Source: Pythium myriotylum (taxonomy: Eukaryota; Oomycota; Peronosporomycetes; Pythiales; Pythiaceae). From it: 64,000 nucleotides of DNA. Under the pieces are notes generated by a model. The model was not told the origin of the DNA, made no database searches, and worked only from the letters and a program-made list of their open reading frames with translations. Positions 1 to 7,072 of this stretch are shown here, in pieces; the first letter of the stretch is position 1, and every line of letters starts with the position of its first letter. The translations under genes were made by a program, and so were the position numbers. The stretch is taken from assembly GCA_023091665.1 (NCBI GenBank), contig JALJCQ010000012.1, positions 2,852,001-2,916,000 of the forward strand. The letters are read 5' to 3'.

Positions 1-68
1 CCAACATAGACATGATCACTGTGAATGCTCACGATCTTATATATTCTTCCGACTTTAGTGTCCGACAT
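1..68 (-). CDS. GIY-YIG endonuclease, N-terminal part (runs off window)
   Basis: Reading leftward from an ATG at 66-68, the first 22 codons give a short lead followed by a GRIYKI-type strand and, about ten residues later, a VYVG strand. This is the paired GIY...YIG signature that opens the GIY-YIG nuclease domain. The family makes single- or double-strand cuts and is common in giant viruses, virophages and related elements, as a homing or recombination enzyme. The gene is cut by the window edge, so the catalytic Arg and Glu are not visible. It lies 43 bp downstream of the ATPase stop on the same strand and belongs with the virus-like block. An ATATAG hexamer sits 11-16 bases upstream of the ATG. 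The call rests on one short motif, hence moderate confidence. Confidence 0.55.
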   Translation of the reverse strand, partial: MSDTKVGRIYKIVSIHSDHVYV

Positions 69-111
69 ATTGTAGCTTCTATATCTTAGTAAATCTTTGC
101 TCAAGATAAAC

Positions 112-732
112 TCACAAGTCGCATACATACTCGATAACATTCTTGTAAATCTTCCGGTTGATGATATCCATTAACATGGTGCTCATTTTTTCGGATGTTG
201 TTTGTTTGTAAAGATCGATGAATGTTTTAATTGGGATATCCGTGGGGAAATCGCGACAGATGATACCAAGGTCTCGCTGAGTTAGATTCCGACCAAGAAT
301 TACGTACTGAGAGTTGATTCTAATGGTCTTCGGAATGCCAAAATACGATTGACTAATGTAGATCATGCTAAACCCAGACTTCCGCCCTCTAATGAAGTAT
401 TGTCCAATCTGTGCTTGAGTCTTTTTAGGTTCCAACACAAGGTCATCAAAGATAACCAGTTTGCTAGTCTCAGAGTCGTATTCACTCATTGCTGGAACGA
501 CTCCGTTTTCAAAAATCTCCACATTATCGATAGTATCTTTGACATGGTCATACAACACTTCATTGGACTTTGTCGAAATAAGGATTTTTGTGAAGCATTT
601 GCTAAGAAGGGCGATTATGTAGAGAACGGTGTTTGACTTCCCAGAGCCACTAGGAGAGGCCACGCACATGCGAAATGGCAGCTCAAAGTGCTCGTTCTTA
701 GGGAACCGCTTCAGTTTTGACTTTGGTATCAA
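112..732 (-). CDS. A32-type (FtsK/HerA superfamily) DNA-packaging ATPase
   Basis: About 206 residues, the usual size of the genome-packaging ATPases of Polinton-like viruses, virophages and NCLDVs, which pump DNA into the empty capsid. Walker A (SPSGSGKSN) is near residue 26, Walker B (LVIFDDL) near residue 92. Then comes the family's typical stretch of an RGRKSGFS-like segment and an ISQSYFGIP sensor-like segment. The reading frame is open but has no ATG before residue 22, which lies just in front of Walker A. The first usable codons are TTG then ATA, and an in-frame TGA lies further upstream. So it either starts at a non-ATG codon or has lost its start. It is divergent from the fibre-like gene at 772, with 39 bp between them. 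The family call is firm; the start is not. Confidence 0.85.
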   Translation of the reverse strand: MIPKSKLKRFPKNEHFELPFRMCVASPSGSGKSNTVLYIIALLSKCFTKILISTKSNEVLYDHVKDTIDNVEIFENGVVPAMSEYDSETSKLVIFDDLVLEPKKTQAQIGQYFIRGRKSGFSMIYISQSYFGIPKTIRINSQYVILGRNLTQRDLGIICRDFPTDIPIKTFIDLYKQTTSEKMSTMLMDIINRKIYKNVIEYVCDL

Positions 733-771
733 TTCGTAGAAATTTTGCGTCTTATAGTATAGTCATCAAAA

Positions 772-2484
772 ATGTCTTCACTGCCTCCAACAATTAGCTC
801 TCCTTTATTCAATAGCTCATACTTTAACTCATCTAATGGCTACCTTACTTTAACTACAGGTGATCAAAGACACTTGCGGCTTGGTGGTGTTGGCACGCTA
901 TCTTCTTTAAGCGTCATTGGTAATCTCGACATTGGCTCGTTGTCACTTGGCGGATCGCCTATTAGTTTATCCGCTATTTCAGGGATAACACTTGGTACTG
1001 CTCAGCCTAGCAAAGTGTTGTCATTGGATGGAAGTGGTTCTATCTCGACAATCACATCACTCACATCAACGACCTACTATGGAACAACTGCTAATATTCA
1101 GTTCATGAATACTGATATTCTATCAGCTGCTATCAATTGTAATGCCCCTATTTTCTATGCCCTATCAGCAAACAATACTGCTACTACTTCGACATATCAA
1201 CAATGGAGCAATACTATCGCATCACCAATCACGGTAGAGATGGATATGAACAATGTATCGCCTATCTTTGGTACTACGACGAATCATCCATTTAGAATTA
1301 TGACAAACAACACTCAGAAACTTATCATCAATTCAGGTGGTAATGTATCTATTGGTAATAGCAACAACACTTATAAATTGGATGTTGCTGGAACATCAAT
1401 TACTGATATCTTGAGAATTAGAGCTACTGGTAATTGTCCTGACTTTATTATCGATTCTCTAGATGGAGTTGGCGGAACTGATTCAGGATTACGAATCTAT
1501 GCTGCAAGTCAAAATCTACTCACATATTCAAATATGTCATTCTTCAACCCCGCAAGAACAGTGAATATTGCTACGATATCTACTGTGAATCAAAATTGTT
1601 TTCATACAAGAGTTCAATTAGGCGCTGATACAAATGCTACAATGCCTAATGTTGGGTTTTGTAGTGGTAATAATGCTATTTGTAGAGATGCTCTTATGAT
1701 CACCGCTAATGGTTTAACTAATAGTTCAAATTACACACCTCAAGCAAAATTAACCATATGCGCGTCTCAAACATACCCTGATGGAGGATACAATAAAGCA
1801 TTGAGGATCACGAATCCTAACTTTGTTAATGAATTTCAAATTCAAATTACTGATGCTAATGGTGGCGATACATGGATGGGAAATGTCAGTAATACTGGTC
1901 TTCGATTTGGAGTCAATAATTCGACTGCTATGTATTTAACAACTGCGGGGCGTCTTGGTATTGGAACGACAAGTCCTGTAGCCCCTCTTCATGTGGTTGG
2001 CGTAGCAAATTATACAATTACGAATATCGCCACAAACACATATTTTTACAATGTCTCAAATAACCAATGGACCAACCTCGGCGGCGGGCCAGTAACCATT
2101 AGCATTGCTGGGTTCTTCAATGATGATATTTATGTTCAAAATAGCGTCTATACGAGTTCAGATAGACGATTAAAAGAGAATATCAAAGAGATTGATTTAG
2201 ATATTGAGAGATACAAGCTTCTAAAACCAAGTAGCTACAATTACAAGAATCAACTCGATAAGACTAAAATTGGCTTAATTGCTCAGGATGTTGCTAGAGT
2301 TTGTGGGGAAGCATTGACTTTCAATGAAAATGCAAATATGAAAGTGGAAGAAGAAGGAGATATTGAAGGGCTACAATTAGGCATGGATTATAACGCTATT
2401 GCTGTATTGAATGTTGCTGTAATCAAACAGTTGATTAATCGTATTGAAAAGCTTGAATCAATGATTGAAAAAAATGAAAACTAG
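772..2484 (+). CDS. Fibre-like virion protein with C-terminal S74 intramolecular chaperone
   Basis: 570 aa. The first 470 residues are rich in Ser, Thr, Asn and Gly with beta-strand periodicity, like a trimeric fibre or spike. The last 105 residues form a peptidase S74 (intramolecular chaperone autoprocessing) domain. The SSDRRLKENI motif near residue 464 carries the Ser and Lys of the catalytic dyad; it is followed by the GLIAQDV segment and a terminal coiled coil (residues about 545-570). In phage tail spikes and some virus fibres the domain helps the trimer fold and then cuts itself off. Here it probably builds a surface or receptor-binding structure of the particle. The ATG follows a TATAG-containing 39-bp spacer shared with the divergent ATPase. 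The stop is 11 bp from the stop of the convergent next gene. Confidence 0.85.
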   Translation: MSSLPPTISSPLFNSSYFNSSNGYLTLTTGDQRHLRLGGVGTLSSLSVIGNLDIGSLSLGGSPISLSAISGITLGTAQPSKVLSLDGSGSISTITSLTSTTYYGTTANIQFMNTDILSAAINCNAPIFYALSANNTATTSTYQQWSNTIASPITVEMDMNNVSPIFGTTTNHPFRIMTNNTQKLIINSGGNVSIGNSNNTYKLDVAGTSITDILRIRATGNCPDFIIDSLDGVGGTDSGLRIYAASQNLLTYSNMSFFNPARTVNIATISTVNQNCFHTRVQLGADTNATMPNVGFCSGNNAICRDALMITANGLTNSSNYTPQAKLTICASQTYPDGGYNKALRITNPNFVNEFQIQITDANGGDTWMGNVSNTGLRFGVNNSTAMYLTTAGRLGIGTTSPVAPLHVVGVANYTITNIATNTYFYNVSNNQWTNLGGGPVTISIAGFFNDDIYVQNSVYTSSDRRLKENIKEIDLDIERYKLLKPSSYNYKNQLDKTKIGLIAQDVARVCGEALTFNENANMKVEEEGDIEGLQLGMDYNAIAVLNVAVIKQLINRIEKLESMIEKNEN

Positions 2485-2495
2485 TAACATTCAGT

Positions 2496-3497
2496 TTAAA
2501 TAAAGATTCCATCAAGCCAACCTTTCATTTCATCTTTGTACTGATTCATAGCAAGCTTCGACATGTTGTGCTTTCTTAGCGGTTTCGGAGCATTGTCTTC
2601 AAAATAGTCTTTGCCTTTACGCAGCTCAATAGCTTCGCCAAATCTTTGTCGGATACTTTCGTACAGGTTATTTGCATATGAACTTTTGTAGCTGTTGATA
2701 TCGTCAGTATATACTTTTTTTATACCAGCATTCAGCCCGCGTAATCTCTTCTCTTCTTTTATTTCTTCGTCATCACTGCTCTCTGCATCATCCGAGTCTT
2801 GAAAGAGTTGTCGAGTAAGCGAGGGTTCCGCTTCAGCTCGTTTAGCAGCTTTTTTTGTCGCTCGTTTGTCTGTGGGAGATTTATTTGGGGGAGTTGCAGT
2901 GCGTTTTCGCTTCAGAAGTTTTACTGATTCCTTCATGACTTCTTCAGCAAATTTATCAGCCATTGCTTTACGTCTCCGATTTGAATCCTCTTTTCGAAAC
3001 TCTTTTTGCTTGTTTAGATATTTCATAACGTGGTCATCCACCACTTCTCTCAGAGTCTTTCTTCCTTTAATGTATGCACGGGTATTGACGGCCTTTTGGG
3101 CAACGTCATTTACACCTATATAGAAATCCTCGGGTTCTTGTTCTTGTGCAGTAGGCTCTTCCATGTTTGCATCTGTGTCGGTTGATTGAGGGACGTATTT
3201 ATTCTTCTTTTTACTAGATTTGGGAGTTTCACTTGCTTCACCTTTAATGATTTCAGGAGGACCTTTGGGACCTTTCAGTAGCTTCTTCGTGATTTCATCA
3301 TACTCGTATTCACGATTCTTAGACATTACTTGCTGAAACAAATTTGCAAGTGAATCAGTGCTTGCATCGTCTAGAGATTCGTGTTGAATGAGTGCCTTAA
3401 GCTTCTTGCCTTGAACAAAATCACTCTTCGCCATTGCATTGTAATAGCGATCATATGCCTTTTGCTTTGTCTGATTATCGGAGAAAAAGCCACTCAT
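2496..3497 (-). CDS. Unrecognised lysine/glutamate-rich virus-block protein
   Basis: 333 aa, ATG at 3495-3497. I do not recognise a domain. The protein is highly charged. Residues about 70-125 and 190-250 are low-complexity, with basic runs (KRKR, KKAAKRAE) and an acidic patch (DSDDAESSDDEE). The N-terminal 60 and C-terminal 80 residues look folded and helical. It sits directly downstream of the capsid gene on the same strand (71 bp gap) and converges with the fibre-like gene. Position next to the capsid gene and the mixed basic/acidic composition would suit a DNA-binding core or scaffold protein of the virion, but that is inference only. Intact, no frameshift. Confidence 0.7.
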   Translation of the reverse strand: MSGFFSDNQTKQKAYDRYYNAMAKSDFVQGKKLKALIQHESLDDASTDSLANLFQQVMSKNREYEYDEITKKLLKGPKGPPEIIKGEASETPKSSKKKNKYVPQSTDTDANMEEPTAQEQEPEDFYIGVNDVAQKAVNTRAYIKGRKTLREVVDDHVMKYLNKQKEFRKEDSNRRRKAMADKFAEEVMKESVKLLKRKRTATPPNKSPTDKRATKKAAKRAEAEPSLTRQLFQDSDDAESSDDEEIKEEKRLRGLNAGIKKVYTDDINSYKSSYANNLYESIRQRFGEAIELRKGKDYFEDNAPKPLRKHNMSKLAMNQYKDEMKGWLDGIFI

Positions 3498-3568
3498 GAT
3501 TGATTTCGATTAGGTAGCGTATATTGAAGCTGATTAAAAAAATCGTTTAATAACAATTACGTTGTGTT

Positions 3569-5299
3569 TTAACCTTGGACTGGTCCTTGCGAAACCGTGC
3601 CCATAGCCGTATCAACACTTGCAACAACTTCACGCAATACGTGGTAATAGATCGTTAAAGCGTAGTTACAGTTCGATGTACCAGACACGATAATACTTTT
3701 ACTAGCACCATCTTCACTTGGAAGACGGCGACCAATATCAACAGCTACAAATCGATACAGGGATTCCCATTGACGCTGCGATAGCAAACCAGCTGAAGTG
3801 ACATCATCAAGACCACCATCAACACCCGATTTTGACATCTCCTGCAAGAATAAGTCATAACCAAAACTGACAGGATTGTTCCAGATAGGCACGTTGCCCA
3901 CTGTGACTTGCAAGTTCTTTAATGCAGCAAATGGACTAGTCGTTGCAGGTACCGTCGAGAATGGGCTGCGGAAGGGATTGATCGTATCCGATACAGTAGC
4001 ACCTGCCGTTGGATTGGTAATAACAGGTTGCATGATCAAACGCTTTGAGTTAGCAATACCATTACTAACCGTCCAAGTGAAGGAAGCACCTGGCGCAACA
4101 GTGAATTTGTTCGTAATTCGTTCGAAGTAGCGAAATGTTTTCTTTTGAGCTAGTGCATGGTCGGCGCTTGGATTAGGCGAGTATGTTGGAACGAGAAGAC
4201 GCGAGAACGATTGCGATGGAGTGATGCCCGTTCCAGCGGTGGGAGTACCATTAACGTCGGCTGTAATCGTTAGAGTCACCGCAGATGCTGGTAGTGCAAG
4301 CCCACCCGCCAAAGCCGTTGTCGTTGCACCACTGCTCAGGTTCCAAAGTACTGGGCACGTGTTTCCGAAGTTCATGTTGTTGCTCAAACTAGCAATAGTA
4401 GCAGGCGCGACAACACCAGCAGTACCAGTTGTAACCAATGTAGTAGATGAGCTGTTATAGTTGAGGTAAATGAAACCGCGCGTATTTTTCTGCATTGGGC
4501 ATTTCTTGAAGTAGTCACAAATATCCCGCAATTTGATGCAAGCCAGATAATGAGCAACATAGAATGGCGAACCAGCAGCAACGGCGCCTGCAGGAGCCAC
4601 ATAGACTTGGGGTTTCGATACGGCTTGAAGATTTGCGCTACCTCCCATAACATCGAATGCAAGTTTCGAGCTTTGTTGGTCAAGAGCGGTAAAGAGTGAT
4701 CGTTCAGCGGCTCCCCTATTCGAGTAGGTGTTAGCCAATCCAAACTCACCAACGTTATTGGTAGCTGTCATAAACGACGAAGTTGCCAAGTTATCAAGCG
4801 ATTGCGCTGCTCCGCTTGACCCTTGTATCGTTGGAGTGGAATATTCATCCAATACAAAATTGCTAGTTGCTCCATGCTTGACATACGTGTTGTAATCCGT
4901 TTCAGTCAGAGCCTTGAATGTTGTATTCACATTCTCATGAACCTGATTCGTTTGAACAGTAGTTCCGTCAATAACCACTTGAACACTATCAATGAATTGC
5001 CATGCTCCAGCCTTTGGTACCAATTGGTCAATAGTACAGGCCGCAGTCGAAGTGACCGAACCGGCACCACCATTAAGAATTTGAAGCTTAACAGGCAACT
5101 CGATGACGGCTTCTTCCCATTTTACAAATGCGGCTTGCGAAGAAATTGTCGAAAGGTTAAATTGAATTTGTCCGGCGTATTGACCAGTATTAGAGGTGGA
5201 ATCCTGAATATATGTCCATTTCTTATCACGGAAGAGCGTCTCAGCTGGAGCTGGTTCAACGGAATGTTCGAAAGCAGAAATATCGGAAGCAGAAGACAT
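3569..5299 (-). CDS. Major capsid protein, double jelly-roll type (PLV/virophage-like)
   Basis: 576 aa, ATG at 5297-5299. It is rich in Thr, Ser, Ala, Val and Asn with short alternating beta strands and almost no charged runs. The N-terminus has an FRDKKWTYIQD-like opening followed by a 'QIQFNLST' strand, and the C-terminus has a YYHVLREV strand. Size, composition and company (packaging ATPase, adenain-like protease, fibre) fit the double jelly-roll capsid proteins of Polinton-like viruses. These form pseudo-hexameric capsomers. The frame is fully open. It shares a 58-bp divergent promoter with the protease gene. I identify it from pattern and context, not from an alignment; a structure prediction would settle it. 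No obvious separate single-jelly-roll penton gene lies inside the window. Confidence 0.78.
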   Translation of the reverse strand: MSSASDISAFEHSVEPAPAETLFRDKKWTYIQDSTSNTGQYAGQIQFNLSTISSQAAFVKWEEAVIELPVKLQILNGGAGSVTSTAACTIDQLVPKAGAWQFIDSVQVVIDGTTVQTNQVHENVNTTFKALTETDYNTYVKHGATSNFVLDEYSTPTIQGSSGAAQSLDNLATSSFMTATNNVGEFGLANTYSNRGAAERSLFTALDQQSSKLAFDVMGGSANLQAVSKPQVYVAPAGAVAAGSPFYVAHYLACIKLRDICDYFKKCPMQKNTRGFIYLNYNSSSTTLVTTGTAGVVAPATIASLSNNMNFGNTCPVLWNLSSGATTTALAGGLALPASAVTLTITADVNGTPTAGTGITPSQSFSRLLVPTYSPNPSADHALAQKKTFRYFERITNKFTVAPGASFTWTVSNGIANSKRLIMQPVITNPTAGATVSDTINPFRSPFSTVPATTSPFAALKNLQVTVGNVPIWNNPVSFGYDLFLQEMSKSGVDGGLDDVTSAGLLSQRQWESLYRFVAVDIGRRLPSEDGASKSIIVSGTSNCNYALTIYYHVLREVVASVDTAMGTVSQGPVQG

Positions 5300-5357
5300 A
5301 GTTTATGCGATTATATTGATGACGATTATATTATACTTGCCGAAAAAATAAAGCACC
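5300..5357. promoter_or_regulatory. Divergent promoter between capsid and protease genes
   Basis: 58-bp AT-rich spacer between two start codons pointing away from each other. It contains two near-identical GATTATATT blocks about 15 bp apart, giving TATA-like elements for both directions. No other space is available for either promoter. Confidence 0.6.
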
Positions 5358-5747
5358 ATGAGCGAAAAAAGAATTATTAAATTGTCCAGGACGACGGACA
5401 ACCAACTGATGAAACTCGCCAACTCACTCGGTGTCAAAGTAGATCAAATTGATTTCAAGCAGAAACTAGATAAAAGCAAAGACTATTGCATAATTAACAT
5501 GGGGAATCCGATGATCGGTGGAACTCATTGGCTCGCTGTTTCTAACAAGCATAAGGCTTACTTTGATCCTCTCGGCTTGCCAAGACCACGTGTGATTCCA
5601 AAAGATTATTCCTACCGCGAAGTTGAGATCCAGAATCCACGGTTTGGCCACTGTGGGCAATATTGTGTTTTGTGGCTCTACTATCTACAACACAATCAGT
5701 TAGATAAGTTTTTTAAGCTCTTCAAAGATCAGTATGATAATTTTTGA
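5358..5747 (+). CDS. Adenain-like (C5/Ulp1-fold) maturation cysteine protease
   Basis: 129 aa, ATG at 5358. The segments stand in catalytic order: GGTHWLAV (catalytic His near residue 57), YFDPLG (Asp about 11 residues later), an IQNPRFG segment supplying the oxyanion Gln, and GHCGQYCVLW (nucleophile Cys near residue 102-106). This His-Asp-Gln-Cys layout is the Ulp1/adenovirus-protease fold. PLVs, Polintons and virophages use it to cut capsid and core precursors during particle maturation. The protein is shorter than the adenovirus enzyme, as is usual in small elements. All four catalytic positions appear to be present. Its 3' end nearly touches the next small ORF, suggesting a co-oriented cluster (5358-6240). 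Confidence 0.85.
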   Translation: MSEKRIIKLSRTTDNQLMKLANSLGVKVDQIDFKQKLDKSKDYCIINMGNPMIGGTHWLAVSNKHKAYFDPLGLPRPRVIPKDYSYREVEIQNPRFGHCGQYCVLWLYYLQHNQLDKFFKLFKDQYDNF

Positions 5748-5766
5748 TCGATCGTTCCAATATAGC

Positions 5767-5997
5767 ATGGATCTTACAAACTTGGATTACAGAATAATCG
5801 ACGAATACGATACTAATGATGGGTTCTTTGTAAAAGTATTTGGCCAGGGAGAAACATTCTGGTGCCGTTTCATATCATATGATCCAAACCGAAATGCGTT
5901 TGTTTTAAGGGTTGATCAATTGCTCTGCCGGGAGCATCCATTCAAATATGGGCAACTGATTATGGTGGATATCGGCTGCTGCGAGATCGAGTTGTAA
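5767..5997 (+). CDS. Small virus-block protein, unrecognised
   Basis: 76 aa if started at the ATG at 5767; an upstream in-frame ATG at 5734 would give 87 aa and overlap the protease by 14 bp. I prefer 5767 because it follows a CAATATAGC element placed as in front of the other genes of this block. The protein has alternating hydrophobic beta strands with a central FWCRF segment and a C-terminal VDIGCCEIEL strand. It looks like a small beta-barrel, perhaps a virion or DNA-binding subunit. No family recognised. Confidence 0.55.
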   Translation: MDLTNLDYRIIDEYDTNDGFFVKVFGQGETFWCRFISYDPNRNAFVLRVDQLLCREHPFKYGQLIMVDIGCCEIEL

Positions 5998-6030
5998 TAC
6001 AAACTTACTTGTTCTAATATAGACAACACA

Positions 6031-6240
6031 ATGAATGTTGAATACATTGAAGCATACGAGCCAGAGCCAATTTGCATTGATGAGGGCTACTACTCACTAC
6101 CAACTCCAAAGCCCAAAGTAATTGTTGAGTCACGAATTACCCTGGATGACTTCAATCGCATCACCAAGAATACTTCTCCAGCCAAGGTTTATATCGTGGA
6201 AATACCAAGTCTTGCGCAGTTGCGCGCAAAGTATCAGTGA
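6031..6240 (+). CDS. Small virus-block ORF, unrecognised
   Basis: 69 aa, ATG at 6031, preceded by a CTAATATAGAC element 10-20 bases upstream. The acidic, Pro- and Tyr-rich N-terminal half (YEPEP, TPKPK) is followed by a short alpha/beta segment. No domain recognised. It is the last gene-like frame of the virus-like block. Support is the block-wide promoter-like element and the same AT-rich codon use as its neighbours. Confidence 0.45.
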   Translation: MNVEYIEAYEPEPICIDEGYYSLPTPKPKVIVESRITLDDFNRITKNTSPAKVYIVEIPSLAQLRAKYQ

Positions 6241-6637
6241 GGATCATAATTTTTTTATGATGTCGTCGGGGTACCCGCGAGTCACTTTAGCGGAAGAACC
6301 TTATATGATGTCGTCGTGCGGGGATCCCACCATGAAGTCACTTTATCGTAATTGTGTCCAGGTGTGTATTTTTTTGTATCCTTGGTCGAAAACAGGGGGT
6401 GTTGCATCGTCTGGTTGCGCTGAGATGTCGAGCATTAAGTTGCTGTCCAGGTGAGTGGCCACGTGTGTCCAGCTTTGGTGGCCAGCTTTCTTTTGATCAG
6501 AAGCGACGATATGAGTTCTAGATCAATGTATGTTATTAGTGTCCAGGTGTCCAGCTTTTTTCTGTATTCTTATAGAAAATATTATAAAGAAAGGGGGTAG
6601 GAGGGGGTTAGTAAAAAATAGTGTAAAAGTAAAAATG
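6241..6637. repeat. Right border of virus-like block; direct repeats and inverted-repeat arm
   Basis: Non-coding, about 400 bp. Two imperfect direct repeats of a TATGATGTCGTCG...GTCACTTTA unit lie at 6256-6289 and 6304-6345 (48-bp spacing). GTGTCCAGGTGTCCAGCT-type sequence around 6440-6560 is repeated in inverted orientation beyond the copia insertion (about 12640-12760). This may be the end of the virus-like element or a small foldback element that copia later split. Confidence 0.5.
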
Positions 6638-6963
6638 TGAGACGGGTTGACTTAGCCGGGACCGAGGGTGGACTTAGGCGAGGCCGAGGTTGACTTAGGA
6701 GGGGCGAGTTGACTTGAGCAGTAGATGGTAGAAGACCGAATGAGCTATATTTCCTGGGATGAAAATGGTGGGTGTAGGGAGCTAGCGCTGCAGAGTTCTG
6801 TGTCCTACATGGCCTGGATTTATTCACCCATCAATCGTGGTGGCAGCCATCATTTGTGGCGGCGTCCATCATTGCCCGGCGCTCACAATCCTTGGTGACG
6901 CGCCGGCAACTGATTCCCAGGAATCACATGTAAACATAGAGTAAACATGGAGGAACTGTCTCA
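6638..6963 (-). repeat. Copia 3' LTR (left copy)
   Basis: 326 bp with TGAGAC/GTCTCA termini. It appears identical to 12303-12628. It carries several short TTGACTTAG repeats near one end. Confidence 0.93.
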
Positions 6964-7072
6964 CTCCCCCTCAGCGCAGCGATCCTACATCCCTCTCTTT
7001 CCTACGTATGTATCCTATGCTGGGAAAAACTCCCCGACATGCGAGCATGTGGTGAGGGTAAAAACCAGCTTC

